A DNA stretch of 64,000 nucleotides from the NCBI RefSeq assembly GCF_030064165.1, contig NZ_CP125947.1, positions 5,188,011-5,252,010 of the forward strand, read 5' to 3'. Positions 40,087 to 49,080 of this stretch are shown here, piece by piece. This DNA is from Comamonas resistens. GTDB taxonomy: Bacteria; Pseudomonadota; Gammaproteobacteria; Burkholderiales; Burkholderiaceae_C. The position numbers and the translations under genes were made by a program. Within the stretch, counting starts at the first letter, position 1, and every line of letters starts with the position of its first letter. The notes under the pieces are model-generated. The model did not search any database. It was not told the DNA's origin and worked only from the letters and a program-made list of their open reading frames with translations.

Positions 40087-41308
40087 CACCTTGCGCGCCC
40101 TGCTGACGGCCCTGGGCATAGGGCTGATGATAGGCATCGTGCGCGAACGCATGCATGGCGGCCCTCAGACTCTGGCCGCAGGCACACGCACCCATGCCCT
40201 GATATGCCTGCTGGGCTGCATAGGCTGGATGCTGGGCAGCGCGGCCTTTGTGGTCTGCCTGCTGCTGGTCGGAGCCCTGACGATTGCCGCCTATCTGCAT
40301 ACCGCCAGGGACGACCCCGGCCTGACCGGAGAAGTGGCCTTGCTGCTGAGCGTGGTGCTGGGCGGCCTGTCGGTAGACCATGCATCGCTGGCTGCGGCAC
40401 TGGGCGTGCTGGTGGCGATTTTGCTGCTGCTCAAGGCGCCCATGCAGAAGCTCAGCCGGGAACTGATCAGCGAACGCGAATTGCAGGACGGCCTGATGCT
40501 GGGCGCCGCAGCACTGGTGGTCATGCCACTGCTCCCCTCCGAGCCGCTGGACCCCTGGGGTACCGTCAGCCCCGTCACCGTCTGGCGTATTGTGGTGCTG
40601 GTCATGGCCGTGGGCATGTTTGGCCATATCGCCCAACGCCTGTTCGGCGCACGCTGGGGCCTGCCGATTGCCGGCTTTTTCTCGGGCTTTGTTTCCTCGT
40701 CGGCGGCTGTGACCGGCATGGGGCAGAGCGCCAGGGAAAACAGCGAGCAGACCACAGCCTGTGCATCGGCAGCGCTGCTGGCCAATCTGGCTTCGCTGCT
40801 GCTGTTTCTGGCCGTGGTGGGCACGATTTCGCCAGTGCTGCTGCGCGCGGCCCTGCCCAGCCTGGGCGCTGCCGTGCTGGCCCTGCTGCTGGTGTCCGCA
40901 TGTCTGCAGTGGCTGGCTCACCGAAGTGATCTGGTGGTGGCGCAAAGCTCGGGCCGCGCTTTCAAGCTCAGTCAGGCCTTGCTGATCGCGGCGCTGATTG
41001 CCGGGGTATCGCTGCTGGCCGCATGGCTGGGGGAGCGCTTTGGCAGCGCCGGCGTGCTGGTCACCACCATGCTGGTGGCACTGGCCGAGGTGCATGCAGC
41101 GGCCGCCGGTGTGGCGCAGTTGCAGCTGTCTGGCACCGTGCCGCTCGATGTGGCCTGCTGGGGCATTCTGGGCGTGCTCAGCGCCAGCAGCCTGGCCAAG
41201 ATCGTGCTGGCCTTTGCCAGCGGCGGCATGCGTTACGGCTTGCAGGTTGCCGCCGGTCTGGTTGCCATGCCCTGCGCTGCGTGGCTGGGTTTGCTGCTAT
41301 CGAACTGA
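40073..41308 (+). CDS. MgtC/SapB-DUF4010 membrane protein
   Basis: A 411-residue polytopic protein. The N-terminal 130 residues hold the MgtC/SapB pattern (LTALGIGLMIGIVRERMHGG ... LAAGTRTHALICLLG) and the rest the DUF4010 helices (LPIAGFFSGFVSSSAAVTGMG, VLVTTMLVALAEVHAAAAGVAQL). The exact function of this family is unknown; MgtC domains are linked to Mg2+ and acid stress in other bacteria. It overlaps the YddG-like gene and is probably co-translated. Nine bases separate it from the next, convergent gene. Confidence 0.88.
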   Translation: MELDDTLRALLTALGIGLMIGIVRERMHGGPQTLAAGTRTHALICLLGCIGWMLGSAAFVVCLLLVGALTIAAYLHTARDDPGLTGEVALLLSVVLGGLSVDHASLAAALGVLVAILLLLKAPMQKLSRELISERELQDGLMLGAAALVVMPLLPSEPLDPWGTVSPVTVWRIVVLVMAVGMFGHIAQRLFGARWGLPIAGFFSGFVSSSAAVTGMGQSARENSEQTTACASAALLANLASLLLFLAVVGTISPVLLRAALPSLGAAVLALLLVSACLQWLAHRSDLVVAQSSGRAFKLSQALLIAALIAGVSLLAAWLGERFGSAGVLVTTMLVALAEVHAAAAGVAQLQLSGTVPLDVACWGILGVLSASSLAKIVLAFASGGMRYGLQVAAGLVAMPCAAWLGLLLSN

Positions 41309-41317
41309 GGAAAAATC

Positions 41318-42043
41318 TCAGGCCGTGAGCCAGATGCCAACGCCCAGCACCACAAGGTGCACGGCCATCAAAATCCACAGCAACGTCCATGGCGGCTCGG
41401 CCATGTCTTGCAGCAGGCCCTGAATTTTTTCCGCCAGAAAAGCGCGCAGCGCCGGGTCGTCCTTGGCCGCTTCCGTGCCCCATTCGGCGCGGGTATGGCT
41501 CCATTCGTCGACCAGATCGGCCAGAGGCAAACGGTTGAGCACTGTACGGACCACCCATTGCACGGCCTTGCCGTCACCCACCCAGGGCTTGAGATGCTCC
41601 ACAGCGGTGCTGGCGCTCAGCAGATCTGCCGTCTTGTGCAGTGCCTGGTGCGCGCGCGGCATGGACTCCACACGCTGGGCCAGCATCTCGGCAAGGCGCT
41701 GCGCCAGCCCTTGTCCATAGCGCGCCACCAGCTTGCCCGTGGCGCGGGCACGCCCGATCATGAGACCGACCATCACATAGGCAGGAATGATGAACACCAG
41801 CAGCAGCGCCACGATCAGCGGCGGCGAGGCCAGCAAGGCGATGACGGCCCCTGCACCACCAGCATGGGCCGCAGCAGGCATGCCCGGCCCGCTCAGGCGC
41901 AGAAAGTAGAACACTGCGGTGCTGCAGCCCAGCAGCACGGCCAGCGCAATCCCCAGCATCAGACCACCGAGCAAGGATTTGCCAGCGCTCAAACCCACGC
42001 GCAGCGCAGAAGGAGGTTCGGTGGCGGGCGCAGCAGCGGGCAT
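41318..42043 (-). CDS. Unknown membrane protein
   Basis: I do not recognise a family. The 241-residue protein has a Pro/Ala-rich start, two adjacent N-terminal membrane helices (about residues 20-50 and 65-95), a long helical, charged middle (GQGLAQRLAEMLAQRVESMPRAHQALHKTADLL), and one C-terminal helix (LLWILMAVHLVVLGVGIWL). The middle looks like a cytoplasmic or periplasmic coiled bundle. It starts 35 bases past the recX stop on the same strand, so it may be part of the recA-recX transcript. Confidence 0.8.
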   Translation of the reverse strand: MPAAAPATEPPSALRVGLSAGKSLLGGLMLGIALAVLLGCSTAVFYFLRLSGPGMPAAAHAGGAGAVIALLASPPLIVALLLVFIIPAYVMVGLMIGRARATGKLVARYGQGLAQRLAEMLAQRVESMPRAHQALHKTADLLSASTAVEHLKPWVGDGKAVQWVVRTVLNRLPLADLVDEWSHTRAEWGTEAAKDDPALRAFLAEKIQGLLQDMAEPPWTLLWILMAVHLVVLGVGIWLTA

Positions 42044-42078
42044 GGTCTGTCCTTTGTTCCGGTATGAGGGGACTGCAG

Positions 42079-42561
42079 TCAGTCGGCGTGATCACTTTCG
42101 TCGAAGTCCGCCTCGGAGTATGGGGCCTCCCGCACAACACGCGAAGCCACAGCCGAGGAAAAGCCACGTGCAGCCATGAAGCGCAGCTGCTTGGCCTTTT
42201 CCTTGAGGTCTGCAGGCGGCACACCAAAGCGCTTGCGCCACAGCTCCCTGGCACGCAGCAGCTCGGTATCGCGCAATTGATCGCCAGCTAGGCGCACCAT
42301 CTCGTCATCAAGCCCCTTGCCGCGCAATTCCTGCACCAGCCGCGCTGCACCAAAGCGGCTGGCCTTGCTGTGGATCACGGACTCCACCACTCGCTCCTCG
42401 TTGATGAAGCCGCGCTTTTCCAGATCGTCCAGCACCGCGTTCAGATCGTCGCCCTCTTCCACATGCCCGGCCAGCTTGCGCCACAGTTCCAGGCGCGAAT
42501 GCTCGCGCTGCGACAGCAGCTTCAAGGCCCGTCCTTTGAGCGAGAGCTTGGCAAAGCCCAT
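42079..42561 (-). CDS. recX: RecA regulator RecX
   Basis: A 160-residue all-helical protein that caps and disassembles RecA filaments. It has the three-helix repeats of RecX: GRALKLLSQREHSRLELWRKLAGH, LEKRGFINEERVVESVIHSKASRFGAARLVQELRGKGLDDEMV and RKRFGVPPADLKEKAKQLRFMAARGFS. The ATG at 42561 lies nine bases from AGGAG and is preferred to one at 42570. It follows recA, with a dispersed repeat of about 100 bases between, which may weaken its expression relative to recA. Confidence 0.94.
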   Translation of the reverse strand: MGFAKLSLKGRALKLLSQREHSRLELWRKLAGHVEEGDDLNAVLDDLEKRGFINEERVVESVIHSKASRFGAARLVQELRGKGLDDEMVRLAGDQLRDTELLRARELWRKRFGVPPADLKEKAKQLRFMAARGFSSAVASRVVREAPYSEADFDESDHAD

Positions 42562-42617
42562 GAAACACATCTCCTAAAGCAAAAAAGCGCAGGACAACCT
42601 GCGCAAAGATGGCAAAA

Positions 42618-42722
42618 CTGGCTCCCCCTGAGCCGCTTCGCGTCTTCCCCCAGGGGTCGACGGCCTTTGCTTCATGGCGGCCGTTGCTGGCCGCCCCTCG
42701 CGGGGTCAGCACCGCTTTTTGA
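42618..42722. repeat. Dispersed GC-rich repeat between recA and recX
   Basis: CTCCCCCTGAGCCGCTTCGC ... CCCCCAGGGG ... GGCGGCCGTTGCTGGCCGCCCC matches the copies in uvrA and at 45283-45368. It lies within the recA-recX transcript. Confidence 0.8.
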
Positions 42723-42776
42723 GGCGCTGTATATCTGCCGCGCTCTCTCGATTTCTCAAGAGAGCACTGATGAGCT

Positions 42777-43898
<1,122 letters not shown>

Positions 43899-43955
43899 AT
43901 CAGGCTCCGAATAGGTGAGTGACTGTCTGTGACCAGCCCTGTTTTTGCATTCAGG

Positions 43956-43971
43956 CTGGATGCTTGAACAG
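43956..43971. promoter_or_regulatory. LexA (SOS) box of recA
   Basis: CTGG-ATGCTTGA-ACAG differs at one position from CTGT-N8-ACAG. On the recA strand it falls just after a possible promoter (TTGAAC, 18 bases, CATAAA), so LexA would block elongation or open-complex formation. Confidence 0.65.
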
Positions 43972-44006
43972 TAGTTTATGGGCTTGTACTGCTGCTGTGT
44001 TCAAAT

Positions 44007-44031
44007 AAATAGTCAGTTTGCCTTACTATTT
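44007..44031. promoter_or_regulatory. Inverted-repeat operator of the MarR gene
   Basis: AAATAGT (44007-44013) and ACTATTT (44025-44031) are perfect arms 11 bases apart, ending five bases before the marR-type start codon. Size and symmetry fit a MarR dimer site, probably autoregulatory. It also lies within the divergent recA upstream region. Confidence 0.6.
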
Positions 44032-44035
44032 GCCA

Positions 44036-44527
44036 ATGAGCGAAATCACCCCCGTCACACCTGCTGAAGATGCCTGGCGCCAGACCCATCTGGGCCGCCT
44101 GCTCGGCCATGCCATGCGCCGCTTCGACGCACGCGTGCTGCAGCTCATGGCGCGCGACGTGGAGGTGCCGCTGGCGCTGTCCAACCTCGCCGCACGCGAC
44201 AAGGTGGGCGCGGCCCATATCCATATCACGCGCCACCTGTCGCTGGCTGGCGAGCGCATCACCGATCTGGCGGAAAAAGCCGGCATGACCAAGCAGGCCA
44301 TGGCCGATCTGGTGACGCAATGCGAGGCCTGGGGCCTGGTCACGCGCGAGATCGACCCGCACGACGCACGCGCCAGGCATGTGCGCTTTACCGAGACCGG
44401 CCTGGTCTGGCTGCAGGCCTTCCATGATGCGGTGAGTCAGGCCGAGGCCGAATTCCGCGAAGCCGTGGGCGAAGACGTGGCCACCGTGGTGGCGCTGGGG
44501 CTGGAAGCCTATGCCGACGGCTATTGA
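44036..44527 (+). CDS. MarR-family transcriptional regulator
   Basis: A 163-residue regulator with the winged HTH at the centre (AAHIHITRHLSLAGERITDLAEKAGMTKQAMADLVTQCEAWGLVTREIDPHDARARHVRFTETG). The wing has the conserved DxRxR-like DPHDARAR. MarR proteins are usually repressors relieved by a small ligand. The start at 44036 comes right after a perfect inverted repeat that probably is its own operator. It is divergent from recA; a two-component pair follows in the same direction after 88 bases. Confidence 0.93.
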   Translation: MSEITPVTPAEDAWRQTHLGRLLGHAMRRFDARVLQLMARDVEVPLALSNLAARDKVGAAHIHITRHLSLAGERITDLAEKAGMTKQAMADLVTQCEAWGLVTREIDPHDARARHVRFTETGLVWLQAFHDAVSQAEAEFREAVGEDVATVVALGLEAYADGY

Positions 44528-44615
44528 GACGCCCGCTTTGCCGCCCGGACGCTGCGGCCCATCCCTACAATGACGGCAAAAGTGCGAGAGCACCACAACA
44601 AGCAGGAGACTCCCC

Positions 44616-45293
44616 ATGCGCATACTGATTGCCGAAGACGACCAGGTGCTGGCAGACGGCCTGCTGCGCACCTTGCGCAGCTCGGGCGCCGTGGTCAGCC
44701 ATGTGGCCAATGGCAGCGAGGCCGATACCGCCTTGCTGACCAGCAGTGAATTCGATTTGCTCATCCTTGACCTGGGCCTGCCCAAGATGCATGGGCTGGA
44801 AGTGCTCAAGCGCCTGCGCGGGCGCGGCGATGCGCTGCCGGTGCTGATTCTCACGGCCGCCGACTCCATCGAGGAGCGCGTGCAGGGCCTGGACTACGGC
44901 GCCGACGACTACATGGCCAAGCCGTTTGCGCTGTCCGAGCTCGAAGCGCGCGTGCGGGCTCTCACCCGGCGCGGCATGGGCGGCGCCAGCTCCACCATCA
45001 AGCATGGCCCGCTGGTCTACGACCAGACCGGGCGCGTGGCCACCATCGACGGCAAGATGGTCGAGCTGTCGGCACGCGAGCTGGGCCTGCTGGAAGTGCT
45101 GCTGCAGCGCGCGGGCCGCCTGGTCAGCAAGGACCAGTTGGTGGAGCGACTGTGTGAATGGGGCGAAGAGGTCAGCAACAACGCCATCGAGGTCTATATC
45201 CACCGTCTGCGCAAGAAGATCGAGAAGGGGCCGATCCGCATCGCCACCGTGCGCGGCCTGGGATATTGTCTGGAAAAGATAGCTCCCCCCTGA
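44616..45293 (+). CDS. OmpR-family response regulator (TctD/QseB-like)
   Basis: A 225-residue regulator. The receiver domain has the acid pocket EDD (residues 7-9), the phospho-acceptor Asp52 (LILDLGLPKMHG) and the conserved Lys in MAKPF. A DNA-binding winged helix follows (LSARELGLLEVLLQRAGRLVSKDQLVERLCEW ... IEVYIHRLRKKIE). It pairs with the kinase downstream, and the presence of a Bug receptor behind suggests a TctD role in sensing carboxylates. Its last codons (Ala-Pro-Pro-stop) are already within a dispersed repeat. AGCAGGAG precedes the start. Confidence 0.95.
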   Translation: MRILIAEDDQVLADGLLRTLRSSGAVVSHVANGSEADTALLTSSEFDLLILDLGLPKMHGLEVLKRLRGRGDALPVLILTAADSIEERVQGLDYGADDYMAKPFALSELEARVRALTRRGMGGASSTIKHGPLVYDQTGRVATIDGKMVELSARELGLLEVLLQRAGRLVSKDQLVERLCEWGEEVSNNAIEVYIHRLRKKIEKGPIRIATVRGLGYCLEKIAPP

Positions 45294-45368
45294 GCGGCTG
45301 CGCCGCTTCCCCCCGAGGGGGACGATGGCCTTTGCTGCGGGGCGGCCCTTGCTGGCCATCCCTGAGTT
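45283..45368. repeat. Dispersed GC-rich repeat between regulator and kinase genes
   Basis: CCCCCCTGAGCGGCTGCGCC then GCTTCCCCCCGAGGGGG and GCGGGGCGGCCCTTGCTGG: a clean, nearly full copy with two hairpin-forming blocks. It lies inside the operon and contains the response regulator stop codon. Confidence 0.9.
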
Positions 45369-45390
45369 GGAATACGCCAGTTTTACAAGC

Positions 45391-46833
45391 ATGAAAATTT
45401 TTCAGCGTGAGCAGCGATCCCTCTTCGGCGAGATCCTCGACTGGATGCTCACGCCGCTGCTGCTGCTGTGGCCCGTGAGCCTGGCGCTGACCTGGCTGGT
45501 GGCCCAGGGCCTGGCCAACAAGCCCTTCGACCGCGCACTGGAATACAACGCCCAGGCTCTGGCCCAGCTGGTCATCGTGCAGCGCGGCAAGGTGCAGTTC
45601 AATCTGCCGCAGTCGGCCAGCGAGATCTTGCGGGCCGACGAGTCGGACACGGTGTTCTTTCAGGTCAGCGGCGTCAAGGGCGAATATCTGGCCGGTGACC
45701 GCGACCTGCCCCGCCCACCCGCGACCGAGGACGACCCGCCCGCCGGCACGGTGCTGCTGCGCGACGAGGAGTACAAGGGCATCGATCTGCGTGTGGCCTA
45801 TATCTGGGTGCGCATGCCGCTGCCCGGCGAGCCCAACGCCCTGGTGCAGGTTGCCGAAACGCGCGAAAAGCGCAGCGTGCTGGCCACCGAAATCATCAAG
45901 GGCGTGATGCTGCCCCAGTTTGTCATCCTGCCGCTGGCAGCCCTGCTGGTATGGCTGGCGCTGGCGCGCGGCATCAAGCCGCTGCATCGGCTGGAAGAGC
46001 GCATTCGCGCGCGCAAGCCCGAAGACCTCTCGCCCATCAACCACAAGGATGTGCCGCTGGAGGTGGTGCCGCTGGTCGACTCCGTCAATGATTTGCTGGG
46101 TCGGCTCGACGATTCCATCGCCACGCAAAAGCGCTTTCTGGCCGATGCGGCCCACCAGCTCAAGACCCCGCTGGCAGGTCTGCGCATGCAGGCCGATCTG
46201 GCCCAGCGCGAGGGCACGAACACCGAGGAGCTCAAGCGCTCTCTGGCGCAGATCGGCCGCTCCAGCATGCGCGCCACGCACACCGTCAACCAGCTGCTGG
46301 CACTGGCGCGTGCCGAGAGCGCCGTGCCCGCCATGCATGGCTGCAATCTGGTGCATATCGTCACCGATGTGGTTCAGGACTGCCTGCCACGCGCCATGGA
46401 CAAGCGCATAGACCTGGGCTACGAGGGCGCCAGCGCCAGCACGCCCGGCGTCTGGCTCAACGGCAATGCCACGCTGCTGGCCGAGCTGGTGCGCAATCTG
46501 GTGGACAACGCCATCAACTACACGCCATCGAGCAGCGAGACACCCGGCATGGTCACCGTGCGCGTGCAGGCCGACCACTTTGGCCAGGTGCTGCTGCTGC
46601 AGGTCGAAGACAGCGGCCCCGGTGTGCCGCAGGCCGAGCGCGAACTGATCTTCCAGCCCTTTTACCGCGCGCTGGGTACGGAAGCCGATGGCTCGGGTCT
46701 GGGCCTGCCCATCGTCATGGAAATCGCGCGCCAGCATGGCGCGCAGGTGCTGCTGCAGGATGCCAGACCCGGCCAGCCCTCGCCAGGCGCCTTGTTTACC
46801 GTGCGCTTCAAGGCCATGCCGGGACAGGGATAG
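45391..46833 (+). CDS. Sensor histidine kinase (TctE-like)
   Basis: A 480-residue inner-membrane kinase. Two helices (about residues 18-40 and 170-195) flank a periplasmic 2CSK_N-type sensor domain. A HAMP-like segment leads to the H-box with His255 (FLADAAHQLKTPLAGLRMQ), then the N-box (NLVDNAINYTP), DSGPGVP and GSGLGLPIV. It phosphorylates the regulator upstream. The start at 45391 was chosen because the longer frame upstream is only the dispersed repeat. No strong ribosome site is visible, so translation may depend on coupling or on repeat structure. Confidence 0.95.
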   Translation: MKIFQREQRSLFGEILDWMLTPLLLLWPVSLALTWLVAQGLANKPFDRALEYNAQALAQLVIVQRGKVQFNLPQSASEILRADESDTVFFQVSGVKGEYLAGDRDLPRPPATEDDPPAGTVLLRDEEYKGIDLRVAYIWVRMPLPGEPNALVQVAETREKRSVLATEIIKGVMLPQFVILPLAALLVWLALARGIKPLHRLEERIRARKPEDLSPINHKDVPLEVVPLVDSVNDLLGRLDDSIATQKRFLADAAHQLKTPLAGLRMQADLAQREGTNTEELKRSLAQIGRSSMRATHTVNQLLALARAESAVPAMHGCNLVHIVTDVVQDCLPRAMDKRIDLGYEGASASTPGVWLNGNATLLAELVRNLVDNAINYTPSSSETPGMVTVRVQADHFGQVLLLQVEDSGPGVPQAERELIFQPFYRALGTEADGSGLGLPIVMEIARQHGAQVLLQDARPGQPSPGALFTVRFKAMPGQG

Positions 46834-47047
46834 GTCATAGCCCAAACCATGCACCGGTCTGGTGCTGCGCAGGTCATTGAAAGCCGCGCCAAGCTTGGAT
46901 TTGCACTGGTTTCCAGGCGCAGATGTAGCGGAAACTGCGTACCAAGCAAACACTTGCTTCCTCTAGAATGATTTATAGGAATTGCCCTACAAGAGTCTAG
47001 ATAAAGCTCAGCAATTTCTCTGTGTTTCACTGGATCCAGGAGCTTTC

Positions 47048-48025
47048 ATGCAACGTCGTCAATTCATCCACTCTGCAGCCGCTGCTGCCGTGGCCTCTTC
47101 CCTGTCAGGTCTGTCTCTGGCACAGGAAACCTCGCGCCCCCTGCGCATCGTCGTACCCTTCCCGCCTGGCGGCGCCACCGATATGGTGCCTCGCAATATG
47201 CAGGACGTGCTGTCCAAGCTGCTGGGCGGCCAGCCCGTGGTGATCGAGAACCGCGCCGGCGCCGGCGGCTCCATCGGCATGGCCGAAGTGGCCCGCGCCA
47301 CCGATGGCCTGACCTTCGGTATCGCCACGCTGTCCACCCAGGGCGTGAACCCTGCCGTCTACAAAAAGCTGCCCTACGACGCCATCAACGACTTCGTGGG
47401 CGTGACCGAAATCGTCAAGGCCCCCGGCGTGCTGGTGATCAATCCCAAGCTGATTCCCGCCAAGACTTTTGCCGAGTTTGTGGCCTACCTCAAGGCCAAT
47501 CCCGGCAAGGTCAGCTTCGCCACGCCCGGCAACGGCACCATCGCCCACATGTGGGGCGCCCAGTTCCTCAAGAGCACGGGCACCCAGATGACGCATATCC
47601 CCTACAAGGGTGCAGGCCCGGCCATCAACGACCTGCTCGGCGGCCAGGTGCCCGTGTACTTCGATCAGGTGGCGTCCTCTCTGCCCCACATCAAGTCGGG
47701 CAAGGTCGTGGCGCTGGCTGTGTCCTGGCATGAGCGCCTTGAGGTGCTGCCCGATGTGCCGACCTACGCCCAGGCCGGCCATCCCGACCTCAACGATCCA
47801 TCCTGGTTCGGCCTGGTCGCCCCCAAGAGCACGCCAGCCGCACAAGTGGAACGTGTGCAAAAGGCCATCATTGCCGCACTGAAGGACCCTGCGGTCAAGC
47901 AGCGCATGGCGGCTCAAGGCCTGTACCCCTCGGGCACATCGAGCGCCGACTTCACCAAGCAGATTGCCAGCGAAGTCGCCAAGATGAAGAAGGTGGCCGC
48001 GTCGGCCAATATCCATATGGACTAA
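47048..48025 (+). CDS. Bug-family periplasmic solute receptor with Tat-like signal
   Basis: A 325-residue secreted receptor. Its signal peptide MQRRQFIHSAAAAAVASS starts with Arg-Arg-Gln-Phe, a Tat-like motif. The Bug landmarks follow: LRIVVPFPPGGATDMVPR, GGQPVVIENRAGAGGSIGMAEVARA, SFATPGNGTIAHMWG, THIPYKGAGPAINDLLGGQV and SGKVVALAVS. AGGAG precedes the ATG. It lies behind the TctDE-like pair after 214 bases, so the pair probably controls it. TctA and TctB membrane partners are absent. A strong terminator follows. Confidence 0.94.
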   Translation: MQRRQFIHSAAAAAVASSLSGLSLAQETSRPLRIVVPFPPGGATDMVPRNMQDVLSKLLGGQPVVIENRAGAGGSIGMAEVARATDGLTFGIATLSTQGVNPAVYKKLPYDAINDFVGVTEIVKAPGVLVINPKLIPAKTFAEFVAYLKANPGKVSFATPGNGTIAHMWGAQFLKSTGTQMTHIPYKGAGPAINDLLGGQVPVYFDQVASSLPHIKSGKVVALAVSWHERLEVLPDVPTYAQAGHPDLNDPSWFGLVAPKSTPAAQVERVQKAIIAALKDPAVKQRMAAQGLYPSGTSSADFTKQIASEVAKMKKVAASANIHMD

Positions 48026-48063
48026 AAAACAGAAGCTGGATGCGCTTGCTGCATCTGGTTTTC
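48022..48063. repeat. AGCGCT-family repeat after the Bug gene
   Basis: AACAGAAGCTGGATGCGCTTGCTGCATCTGG with GATGC/GCATC arms, directly before the terminator. Confidence 0.5.
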
Positions 48064-48068
48064 ATGGC

Positions 48069-48097
48069 AAAAAGGCCTGCAAATGCAGGCCTTTTTT
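48069..48097. terminator. Terminator of the Bug gene
   Basis: AAAAAGGCCTGC, AAAT, GCAGGCCTTTTTT: a 12-bp symmetric hairpin usable from both sides. Confidence 0.92.
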
Positions 48098-48132
48098 GCG
48101 TCAGCAGCTCATCAATCAAGAGCTGCCAGGCG

Positions 48133-48897
48133 TCACTTCGGACATGCCTGCAAGGCCTTGGGCAACAGGTTCTTGCCTGCCAGTGCCGCCACTTCATTGC
48201 GGAAGGTGGGTGTGGCCTTGGGCAGACGCAGCGCGTAGGTGGTGATTTCAGGGCGCTCCTGCACCACGCGGGCGGTGCGCACGCCCTGGCGCGTGAAGGT
48301 GGCCAGCTGGCGCTGCGCGGCTTCTTCGGTAGAGAAACGGCCCAGCGACAGACCGGGCTCGAAGCCGCCGCCCGCACGGTCGAAGTCGATATTCATCAGG
48401 CGCAGCTCGCCGCGCTTGCGGTCCAGAAACTCGGCATCGGGGAACTTGCCCATATAGACCATCCAGCGGCCGCCCTGGTGGCTGGCCACCAGATCCCATT
48501 CGCTCTTGAGCTTGCCTGCCGCCAGGGCCCGGCGAATGGTCTCGGCCTGCTTTTCCTCGATGCCGGAGGCCTGATAGCAGCTCTCTGGCTCTTTCACCTC
48601 CTTGGCTGCCACGGGCTCGGGCTTGTCGGCCTTTTCCGGCTTGGGTTCAGGCTTTGCCTCGGGTTTTGGCTCCGCTTTTTCCTCGGGCTTGGGCTCTTCC
48701 TGCACGGGCTCCTCGGCCTGCTCGGTCGCAGGCTCGGGCGCTTGCAGCGTCAAGGCATCGGGCTTGATCTGCTCTTGCAGACGCTGGGGTTCGGACTGCA
48801 CCGCTGGCTGCAGCCCCATGCTGGCCAGATAGCCGTGACTCCACATGTAATAGCCGGCATTGCCCAGCAGCAGCAGCAGAAAGACGATTCTCAGCAT
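48133..48897 (-). CDS. SPOR-domain-like cell-envelope protein
   Basis: A 254-residue protein. One N-terminal membrane helix (IVFLLLLLGNAGYYMW) is followed by a long Pro/Glu/Lys linker (about residues 50-100, EEPKPEEKAEPKPEAKP) and a C-terminal domain. The domain has the strand pattern WMVYMGKFPDAEFLDRKRGELR ... FEPGLSLGRFSTEEAAQRQLATFTRQGVRTARVV, as in peptidoglycan-binding SPOR domains. It probably acts at the division site. The gene lies behind birA with a dispersed repeat between; the type III pantothenate kinase often found there is missing. Confidence 0.88.
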   Translation of the reverse strand: MLRIVFLLLLLGNAGYYMWSHGYLASMGLQPAVQSEPQRLQEQIKPDALTLQAPEPATEQAEEPVQEEPKPEEKAEPKPEAKPEPKPEKADKPEPVAAKEVKEPESCYQASGIEEKQAETIRRALAAGKLKSEWDLVASHQGGRWMVYMGKFPDAEFLDRKRGELRLMNIDFDRAGGGFEPGLSLGRFSTEEAAQRQLATFTRQGVRTARVVQERPEITTYALRLPKATPTFRNEVAALAGKNLLPKALQACPK

Positions 48898-48964
48898 GGC
48901 GTTCCCATATCAATGTTATCCGCCAGATTACAGCCCCTACATGGCCTGTGAACCCGGCGCATTC

Positions 48965-49078
48965 CAATCACGGGCAGCCGAGCAAGGGCCGCCCCGCAGC
49001 GAGGGCTGCGTCCTCCTCCCCTAGCGCGCAGCGCGTAGAGAGAGGAGGAAGGCGCAAAGCGCCTCAGGAGGTGCTGCA
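48965..49078. repeat. Dispersed GC-rich repeat between birA and the SPOR gene
   Basis: GAGCAAGGGCCGCCCCGCAG, TGCGTCCTCCTCCCC, TAGCGCGCAGCGCGTAGAGAG hairpin, AAGGCGCAAAGCGCCTCAGG. The same order recurs at 49972-50092. Confidence 0.85.
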
Positions 49079-49080
49079 TT

